Shown here: one piece after another, positions 33,270 to 38,796 of the stretch
Numbering within the stretch: the first letter of the stretch is position 1
How the letters are laid out: each line of letters opens with the position of its first letter
Source: Oscillospiraceae bacterium
GTDB taxonomy: Bacteria > Bacillota > Clostridia > Monoglobales > WRAG01
DNA length: 38,796 bases
Direction: 5' to 3'
Assembly (NCBI GenBank): GCA_009780345.1
Contig: WRAG01000023.1
Location: forward strand, 1 to 38,796
Position numbers and translations under genes: made by a program
Notes under the pieces: generated by a model
Databases searched by the model: none
What the model was told of the DNA's origin: nothing
What the model saw: only the letters and a program-made list of their open reading frames with translations

Positions 33270-34017
33270 ACCTTTGTAGTGCCGCCTACGGGCGTGGGGT
33301 TTGCTATAGTGGAGTGGAGCGCCAAGGGTTGGGTGGGGGGTATTTAAAAAATTTTGTCACATTCGTTTTCGTTCCAAAAATTTTTTCAAGGGCTGACGAA
33401 AATCAGGCGGTCGGCAATCTGCCGCCCTTCCCTAACCACGTAATTATGGTCGATAGCGGCGGTACATCTCGCTAGTCTTTCACGACTCGCTTACGCTTAC
33501 TTTAGCCGTCAATTGCAACGAAATCAAGATTTCGGCAATTTTGACACAGGTGTCGTTAGCAAAATCAAAGATTTTAACTCCGCCGCGTAATTCGGCTACA
33601 GCTTGCAAAATACGCAAGCTAAGTCTCATTTACAGCGTATGCGGCTCGCTAACCCCATTTTTCTGTCGCCGGCTATAAGTATCTTAGCAATTTATTGCTT
33701 AGAGATTTAGCCCTCCGAAGCGTCTTGTGCGAGGAGTTTCATCTGTTATCGCGGTTTGTGCGTTTGCGACCATAGGCGACCGGGATTGGGGCTGAACCAT
33801 CGAAATCTTGATTTCGCTAATGGTTCGTCCTTGCAGATGGCTGTGGATTCTTGCAAAAAACGCAAGAACCTTACGCCCCTGCACTTTTCGGCTACCGCTT
33901 GCGAAATTTCACGCAAGCGAAGTCTCAAACGAAGGGTTTCCAAAGAACACGAGTCGTCTTTTGACGAAGTGTGATTTGTTGCAGTTGACCGCCAAAAATT
34001 TTTCAGTCTAAGGCGTG
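33270..34017 (+). repeat. Mosaic hairpin repeat tract R5
   Basis: Gene-free stretch of 0.75 kb. The core sequence appears split: CTCGCTAGTCTTTC (33467-33480) is followed by about 150 bases before GCGTATGCGGCTCGCTAACCCC (from about 33637) resumes. That insert ends in a block with CTACAGCTTG and CAAGCTAAGTCTC, also found in R6. The R3-type nested block (33677-33760) with TTTAGCCCTCCGAAGCG follows, then GACCATAGGCGACCGGG. The stem CGAAATC/GATTTCG occurs at 33519-33536 and again near 33802. The end (33942-33995) matches R0. Confidence 0.85.
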
Positions 34018-34857
34018 TCACGCCTTCAAAAACAATCGCTCAATCCCATTAATCGCACCGGTTTTCACGTCAACATCAAACACGCAGCCATTAAACCAAA
34101 CTTCGCCCAACGCCTTTTCATACCGTTGTCGTCGCCGCGTAATATAATTCTTGATTATAATTTCCTTTTTAACGCCCAAAACCGAATCGTGAACACCGGT
34201 CATTCCAAGGTCGGTAATATACGCAGTTCCGCCGGGAAGCACTCGCTCGTCAGCGGTTTGAACATGCGTATGCGTACCGAAAACGATATTCACCCGTCCG
34301 TCAAAGTAGTTCGCGAACGCGATTTTCTCGCTTGTCGTCTCCGCGTGGAAATCGACAATTATTATAGGTTTCGAGCCGCGCGCCGCCATGTTTGAATGTT
34401 TACCAAGTTTGAGCGCGGGAAAAGGTGCAGACTTTGTCTGCCCAATCTCATTCAAAATCCTGTCAACCGCCCGAAACGGGCAATCCAACGGATCCATATT
34501 CACGCGTCCCATCGCGTTGATTACCGCAACCTTCGCATAGCCCAAATCCTGTATGGTATACCCCATTCCCGCCGTTTCGGGCGGATAATTTGCCGGACGA
34601 ATAAGCCGCGAATCCTCCTCCAAAACCGAAACAACCTGGTTGTTGGCAAACGAATGATTCCCAAGGGTTACAACGTCCGCGCCGCGGTCAATCAACATGT
34701 CGAAATATTCCTTGTTTATCCCGTTGTTCGAGCAAACATTTTCGCCGTTTACGATACAAAAATCGATGGAATATTCCGCCCTTATTTTGTTCAAATTCTG
34801 AAAAATATATTCCCGTCCGGGAAGTGCCACAACATCCCCAACCGTAAGAATTCTCAT
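34018..34857 (-). CDS. ymdB: YmdB-family metallophosphoesterase
   Basis: Member of the TIGR00282/YmdB family, 279 residues, with cyclic-nucleotide phosphodiesterase activity described in Bacillus subtilis, where it affects biofilm and motility decisions. Motifs: MRILTVGDVVALPGREY with metal ligand D8, IVNGENVCSNNG, TLGNHSFAN, IIVDFHAETTSEK and FGTHTHVQTADE. The rny gene lies upstream on the same strand, as in Bacillus, but a DUF6194 gene stands between them here. The stop borders directly on repeat tract R5. Confidence 0.95.
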   Translation of the reverse strand: MRILTVGDVVALPGREYIFQNLNKIRAEYSIDFCIVNGENVCSNNGINKEYFDMLIDRGADVVTLGNHSFANNQVVSVLEEDSRLIRPANYPPETAGMGYTIQDLGYAKVAVINAMGRVNMDPLDCPFRAVDRILNEIGQTKSAPFPALKLGKHSNMAARGSKPIIIVDFHAETTSEKIAFANYFDGRVNIVFGTHTHVQTADERVLPGGTAYITDLGMTGVHDSVLGVKKEIIIKNYITRRRQRYEKALGEVWFNGCVFDVDVKTGAINGIERLFLKA

Positions 34858-34866
34858 AAAGTTACC

Positions 34867-35313
34867 TCATTTTCGCCTTTGGGATTTTTCTCGCGCGAAA
34901 TCGTAGGATTCCAGGATTAGCGGTTTTAGCTTTTCGAACGTTTCACGCGACGGATTCAGAACGCAAACCCAGCCCATCCAAGCGTATACAGGATGCGGCA
35001 TTAGCCGGTCCAATTCTGTAAAGTCAAAGTCCATTTCGACAACGCCGCCCGCCGCGGGGCGTTTCGGTATGAACGAAAACATTTCCTTGAAAGTGTCTTT
35101 TCGCAAACCTAAGTTCACTCGAAAAACGCCATCCCTGTCTAGGTTTGACGCGCTATCATTCGCGCCGTCATTTTCCTTAACCGTCAGAATATAAACCCCT
35201 TTCGGCAAAGCATTGCCGGGGTTGTAAAAAATTCCGCGTTCTCCCCAATTTCGGGCAAGAACTGTGCCGTCCAAATTGTCCAAACAGTAATCAAATATCA
35301 TATTCGCAAGCAT
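34867..35313 (-). CDS. DUF6194 family protein
   Basis: A soluble protein of 148 residues that I recognise as DUF6194 by NWGERGIFYNPGNALPKGVY, ASNLDRDGVFRVNLGL and MPHPVYAWMGWVCVLNPS. No catalytic motif or function is known to me. AGGATTTAGT precedes the ATG, and it ends 9 bases before ymdB starts, so the two are surely cotranscribed. Whether rny reads through to it depends on the hairpin at 35339. Confidence 0.82.
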   Translation of the reverse strand: MLANMIFDYCLDNLDGTVLARNWGERGIFYNPGNALPKGVYILTVKENDGANDSASNLDRDGVFRVNLGLRKDTFKEMFSFIPKRPAAGGVVEMDFDFTELDRLMPHPVYAWMGWVCVLNPSRETFEKLKPLILESYDFAREKSQRRK

Positions 35314-35338
35314 ACTAAATCCTCACATTGTACAACAA

Positions 35339-35358
35339 AGGGCTGCAATCACAGCCCT
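35339..35358 (-). terminator. Weak terminator after rny
   Basis: AGGGCTG and CAGCCCT pair around a 6-base loop; TTTGTTGT follows on the minus strand. The short stem and broken T-run suggest partial read-through into DUF6194 and ymdB. Confidence 0.55.
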
Positions 35359-35366
35359 ACTGTCAA

Positions 35367-36929
35367 TTATTTTGCGTAATCAATTGCGCGCAACTCTCGT
35401 ATAACATTAACCTTAATTTGTCCCGGATACTCAAGCTCTTTCTCGATTTTCTTCACAATATCCCGCGCAATAATGATTGTGTTATCGTCGTTAACCTCTT
35501 CCGGTTTAACCATAATTCGAATCTCGCGACCCGCTTGAATCGCGAACGTACGGTCAACACCTTCAAATGATGACGCGATTTCCTCAAGTTTTTGCAATCG
35601 TTTGATGTAAGTTTCCAAATTCTCGCGCCGCGCGCCCGGTCGTGCCGCGGAAATAGCGTCCGCCGCCTGCACAAGGCACGCAATCAAAGTTGTCGCCTCA
35701 ATATCGCCGTGATGCGCCAAAATCGCGTGAACAACTTCGTTGTTTTCCTTATATTTCTTCGCAACCTCCGCGCCAAGCGCGATGTGCGAACCTTCCATTT
35801 CATGGTCAAGCGCTTTTCCGATGTCATGCAAAAGCCCCGCGCGTTTCGCAAGCGTCACGTCCGCACCCAACTCCGCCGCCATAAGCCCCGCAAGATGCGC
35901 AACTTCCAGCGAATGTTTAAGTACATTTTGCCCGTAACTCGTCCTGTAACGCAATCTTCCAAGCAACTTAACAAGCTCAGGATGAACGCCGACAACGCCG
36001 GTATCCAAAACGGCTTGCTCGCCCTCTTGTTTGATAATCGCCTCGATTTCCTTACGTGATTTTTCAACCGTTTCCTCAATCCGCGTCGGATGGATTCGCC
36101 CGTCGGTAATCAGCTTTTCAAGCGACATTCTCGCAATCTCACGGCGAATCGGATCAAATCCCGACAAAATAACCGCCTCCGGCGTGTCATCAATAATCAA
36201 ATCAATCCCCGTAAGAGTCTCCAACGCGCGGATATTACGTCCTTCACGTCCGATAATCCGCCCTTTCATATCATCGCTCGGCAGGTTAACAACCGAAACG
36301 GTAGTCTCCGCGCTATGATCCGCCGCGCAACGCTGAATCGCGCCCGCAACGATATATTTCGCTCGCTTTTCGCCCTCTTCTTTTGCCTCAGACTCGATGT
36401 TTTTGATAAGCATAGCGGCGTCGTGTCGAATCTCGCCTTCAAGCTCTTTAAGCATAAGGGTTTTCGCTTCTTCCGCCGTAAGTGACGCAATTTTCTCAAG
36501 CTGCGTCAACTGCATTTTTTTAAGGCGATCAACTTCCTCCTGCACAAGTGCGGCGTCTGCCATTTTTTGTTGTATTTGTTCTTCTTTTTTCTCCAATCCT
36601 TCAATTTTCTTCTCAAGTGTTTCATCTTTTTGCATAACGCGCCGCTCTTGTTTCGAAAGCTCCGCGCGCCTCTCTTTTATCTCACGTTCAAGTTCGGTTC
36701 TCTCTTTGTGCATTTCGTCCCGCGCTTCAACGATGGCGATTTTCTTCCGTGCTTCAACGTCTTTTTCCGCTTGGACCAAGATTCTTTGCGCTTCGTCCTC
36801 CGCGCTTTTTATTTTTGTTTCAGCAACCTTTTTTCTATACGAAAAGCCGAATTTAAATCCGACTCCGATCCCTAGTATACCTGCTGCAACTGATATTAAT
36901 GTTACTATTAACGGTGTAATTTCTTCCAC
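35367..36929 (-). CDS. rny: Ribonuclease Y
   Basis: Membrane-bound endoribonuclease that starts mRNA decay in Firmicutes. The 520-residue product has an N-terminal membrane segment ([21 protein letters not shown]), a long coiled coil (about 30-200, Lys/Glu-rich), a KH RNA-binding domain (about 211-275; [16 protein letters not shown]) and an HD domain with H368-D369 in [19 protein letters not shown] chose the GTG at 36929, which gives the family-like start MEEITPLIV after AAAGGCGG; a TTG at 36956 is a less likely alternative. It heads a unit with DUF6194 and ymdB. Confidence 0.95.
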   Translation of the reverse strand: MEEITPLIVTLISVAAGILGIGVGFKFGFSYRKKVAETKIKSAEDEAQRILVQAEKDVEARKKIAIVEARDEMHKERTELEREIKERRAELSKQERRVMQKDETLEKKIEGLEKKEEQIQQKMADAALVQEEVDRLKKMQLTQLEKIASLTAEEAKTLMLKELEGEIRHDAAMLIKNIESEAKEEGEKRAKYIVAGAIQRCAADHSAETTVSVVNLPSDDMKGRIIGREGRNIRALETLTGIDLIIDDTPEAVILSGFDPIRREIARMSLEKLITDGRIHPTRIEETVEKSRKEIEAIIKQEGEQAVLDTGVVGVHPELVKLLGRLRYRTSYGQNVLKHSLEVAHLAGLMAAELGADVTLAKRAGLLHDIGKALDHEMEGSHIALGAEVAKKYKENNEVVHAILAHHGDIEATTLIACLVQAADAISAARPGARRENLETYIKRLQKLEEIASSFEGVDRTFAIQAGREIRIMVKPEEVNDDNTIIIARDIVKKIEKELEYPGQIKVNVIRELRAIDYAK

Positions 36930-37011
36930 CCGCCTTTCTAAATTTTTTATGTACAACTACCTAATCTATCTTGAGAAATTTAAGAACTTAATCTAAAAAA
37001 GAACATATACC

Positions 37012-37045
37012 ATTATAGTTTACCAGTTTTTAGAAAGGTTGTCAA
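37012..37045 (-). promoter_or_regulatory. Promoter of rny
   Basis: On the minus strand TTGACA (37040-37045), 17 bp and TAAACT (37017-37022). A TATAAT at 37012-37017 would leave a 22-bp spacer and is less likely to be the -10. Confidence 0.75.
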
Positions 37046-37078
37046 GATAATTTTTAGTCAAATAATATCGATTTTTTA

Positions 37079-37107
37079 TTGATTTTTTTCTCACGTAGAT
37101 GTATAAT
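37079..37107 (+). promoter_or_regulatory. Promoter of the 37154 gene
   Basis: TTGATT (37079-37084), a 17-bp spacer and TATAAT (37102-37107). It diverges from the rny promoter about 35 bases away. Confidence 0.8.
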
Positions 37108-37153
37108 GAAATATGTGGAAAGCGTGAATGGATAAATAAAGGAAGTGAATGGG

Positions 37154-37384
37154 ATGAAAAAAGAGAAAAAAATTGACAATTTTGACGAAATTGTGCGGTT
37201 GTGCAGAACGTGCGAAAAGGCGTCGGTACTTAAAGTTACCGGCGATTGCCTGTGCCGCAAATACGGCGTTGTAAAAAACGATTACGTTTGCCGAAAATAT
37301 AAGCTGAACGAATTCCTGCCCCGTCCGCCGATAAAGCGAATAATGGACACGACGCAGTTCAACATAAACGATTTCCAAGTTTAA
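37154..37384 (+). CDS. Small cysteine-rich protein
   Basis: A 76-residue basic protein with five cysteines (LCRTCEKAS, GDCLCRKYG, YVCRKYKL), spaced so that they could bind zinc or a cluster. There is no signal peptide. Similar short Cys-rich proteins are common in Clostridia and uncharacterised; I cannot name a family. GGAAGTG precedes the ATG at 37154, and the promoter at 37079 serves it alone. An in-frame GTG at 37145 overlaps the ribosome binding site. Confidence 0.8.
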   Translation: MKKEKKIDNFDEIVRLCRTCEKASVLKVTGDCLCRKYGVVKNDYVCRKYKLNEFLPRPPIKRIMDTTQFNINDFQV

Positions 37385-37406
37385 TTTGCGTAAATTTGCG
37401 TAATAT

Positions 37407-37524
37407 AAAAAGCCCCCTTAGGTAAAGGGGGTGCCCCGCAGGGGCGGGGGATTGTCCGGCTTGTTATGAAACAATCCTCAGTCAGCAGAGCTGACAGCTC
37501 CTTTGCCAAAGGAGCCTTAAAAGC
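37407..37524 (+). repeat. MITE-like hairpin element, two halves head to head
   Basis: The first half holds CCCCCTT/AAGGGGG, GCCCC-GCA-GGGGC and ends GGATTGT (37449-37455). The second begins ACAATCC (37470-37476), then GTCAGC/GCTGAC and GCTCCTTT/AAAGGAGC. The copy at 38454-38548 has the same halves in the opposite order. This type of element is frequent in Clostridia intergenic DNA. It lies between the small Cys-rich gene and tcdA. Confidence 0.75.
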
Positions 37525-37546
37525 CTTTTAGGAGAGATAAAAATTT

Positions 37547-38299
37547 ATGGACAAATTCAGTAGGACCGAGATGTTACTCGGCAAATCCGCGATGGACAAG
37601 CTTAAATCCGCAAGCGTCGCGGTGTTCGGAATCGGCGGCGTCGGCGGATACGCGGTTGAAGCACTTGCGCGCAGCAACATCGGACGAATCGACCTATTTG
37701 ACGATGACAAAATCTGCCTCACCAACATAAACCGTCAACTTCACGCAACGAGCAAAACCGTCGGAGCCTACAAAGTTGACGCCGCGCTTGAGCGCATACT
37801 TGAAATCAACCCCGATTGTGAAGTTAACACTTACAAAATGTTCTACCTTCCCGAAAACGCGGCGGAGATTGACTTATCGCAATACGATTACATCATCGAC
37901 GCAATCGACACGGTGTCGGGCAAACTCGAACTGATCATGCAAGCGAACAAGCACAACGTTCCGATCATTTGCTCAATGGGCGCGGGAAACAAGCTTGACC
38001 CGACCGCGTTCGAAGTTGCCGATATATACGACACTTCAATTTGCCCGCTCGCGAAAGTAATGCGCAACGAACTTCGCAAACGCGACATTCCAAAGCTGAA
38101 AGTGGTATATTCTAAGGAAGAATCCGTAACGCCGAAGATTGATATGCTGTCCAATTGCAAGACAAATTGCGTATGCCCGCCCGGTGTGGCGCGAAACTGC
38201 ACACATCGCCGCCAAATCCCGGGCAGCATTGCGTTCGTCCCCTCGGTGGTAGGACTGATTATCGCCGGCGAGGTAATAAAGGATTTAATCCGTCTCTGA
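37547..38299 (+). CDS. tcdA: tRNA threonylcarbamoyladenosine dehydratase (TcdA/CsdL)
   Basis: E1-like enzyme of the ThiF/MoeB fold that cyclises t6A at tRNA position 37 to ct6A with ATP. The 250-residue product has the nucleotide-binding FGIGGVGGYAVEALARSNIG, the DDDKICLTNINRQLHA segment with its catalytic-site Asp and Arg, IIDAIDTVSGKLELI, and the C-terminal PGSIAFVPSVVGLIIAGEVI. The GNKLDPTAFEVADIYDTSICPLA region is typical of TcdA rather than ThiF. AGGAGAGAT precedes the ATG. No cysteine desulphurase partner is adjacent. Confidence 0.94.
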   Translation: MDKFSRTEMLLGKSAMDKLKSASVAVFGIGGVGGYAVEALARSNIGRIDLFDDDKICLTNINRQLHATSKTVGAYKVDAALERILEINPDCEVNTYKMFYLPENAAEIDLSQYDYIIDAIDTVSGKLELIMQANKHNVPIICSMGAGNKLDPTAFEVADIYDTSICPLAKVMRNELRKRDIPKLKVVYSKEESVTPKIDMLSNCKTNCVCPPGVARNCTHRRQIPGSIAFVPSVVGLIIAGEVIKDLIRL

Positions 38300-38310
38300 C
38301 GGATTTGCGA

Positions 38311-38453
38311 CCAATGGGCGCTAGTTTTTAGGGCGTTGCCCTAAAAACCCATATTCAGAGCGAGGCCCTGTGGGCATTTGCGCGGGCGCGCGTGGTTCCA
38401 AAATCCAAACTGCACGCAATTTGACGCAAACTGGGGTTGTGTTCTTATTAACT
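38311..38453 (+). repeat. Start of repeat tract R6: TTTTTAGGGC hairpin and GC tract
   Basis: GTTTTTAGGGC (38324-38334), loop GTT and GCCCTAAAAAC (38338-38348) follow the tcdA stop and could end its transcript weakly. A short alternating GC tract (38379-38394) matches those in R2 and R3. No gene is seen. Confidence 0.75.
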
Positions 38454-38548
38454 ACAATCCTCAGTCAGCATAGCTGGCCACAACTTTGCCAAAGGAGCCA
38501 CAAAAGCCCCCTGAGGCAAAGGGGGTGCCCGATAGGGCGGGGGATTGT
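38454..38548 (+). repeat. MITE-like hairpin element with inverted ends
   Basis: A 95-base unit bounded by ACAATCC and GGATTGT, containing TTTGCC-AAAGGAGCC, CCCCCTGAGGCAAAGGGGG and GCCCGATAGGGC. Its halves are in the opposite order to those at 37407-37524, and its second half is the complement of 128-172. Confidence 0.75.
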
Positions 38549-38796
38549 CGGTTATCCGCGTTCGCGGTAAACGAGACTTAGCTTGTGTGTTTTACAAGCT
38601 GTAGTCGAATTATCCGGCGACCAACGGGAGTCGGGAAAGATTAGCGAGATGAAACGCCGATTTCGGTCGAGAGCGACCCGCGCCTAAAAGCGCGAGATCT
38701 AATTTGATTAGGGTGCATTGATTGCACTAATTATCGCCCGCGGTTCCGTCAGCGGGGCACCCGTCCGACGCCTTTTGTCGGGGAGGGTCGCAACGG
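38549..38796 (-). repeat. Mosaic hairpin repeat tract R6, main block (continues past the window)
   Basis: Read on the minus strand, 38796-38627 matches R2 from about 18860 to 19020 closely, including CCCCGAC/GTCGG and ATCTCGCGCTTTTAGGCGCGGGTC. The core then breaks after CTAATCTTTC and a block with CTACAGCTTG/CAAGCTAAGTCTCG intervenes before CGCGAACGCGG, as in R5. No gene is seen. Confidence 0.85.

Overview
The window looks like chromosomal DNA of an anaerobic, probably spore-forming Firmicute (class Clostridia, possibly from an animal gut or rumen). The evidence is a Spo0H-type sigma factor, ribonuclease Y with YmdB, an S-layer-homology surface protein, a Firmicutes-type BirA operator in front of bioY, AGGAGG-like ribosome binding sites and acetate-forming pta/ackA. 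No rRNA, CRISPR array, prophage or transposase was found. The family names are my own recognition from sequence and were not searched.

Layout from left to right. 1-1300: rplM-rpsI ribosomal operon (-) with its promoter, leader and terminator. 1470-4400: an AT-rich orphan gene, then a large secreted SLH protein. 4410-7914: a tight four-gene operon (-) of DUF2975 membrane protein, XRE regulator, DUF4173 membrane protein and membrane-anchored metallophosphoesterase, behind a promoter whose start region lies in a perfect 16-bp-arm palindrome. 7964-14790: carboxylate metabolism (-) with an OFA transporter, an AEC permease, a decayed AEC paralogue and pyruvate carboxylase. 14820-16839: nth and glyA, diverging from overlapping promoters. 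17403-25486: rarA, pta-CPBP protease, ackA-sigH-birA, then bioY-DUF1284 behind a BirA operator. 25585-28301: a membrane protein with an aquaporin, a DUF2806 gene cut by an in-frame TGA beside tRNA-Ser, and a zinc-ribbon membrane protein. 28332-31583: serC, a lipoprotein and serA (serine synthesis). 31659-33263: an orphan peptide-type binding protein. 34018-37045: rny, DUF6194 and ymdB. 37079-38299: a small Cys-rich protein and tcdA.

Metabolism fits together: pyruvate is carboxylated by Pyc; acetyl-CoA leaves as acetate through Pta and AckA; SerC, SerA and GlyA make serine, glycine and one-carbon units; BioY and BirA supply biotin, which Pyc needs.

The most unusual part is in the gaps. Seven long intergenic tracts (about 1-125, 16850-17395, 18690-19205, 20948-21605, 30001-30445, 33270-34017, 38311-38796) share one family of mosaic, hairpin-rich repeats. 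Modules are shuffled, inverted and nested within one another. Stems are kept while loops vary, and several stem positions change in a compensatory way between copies. These tracts also sit between genes that are usually adjacent (pta/ackA, serA/serC). I consider this the best candidate for an undescribed element.
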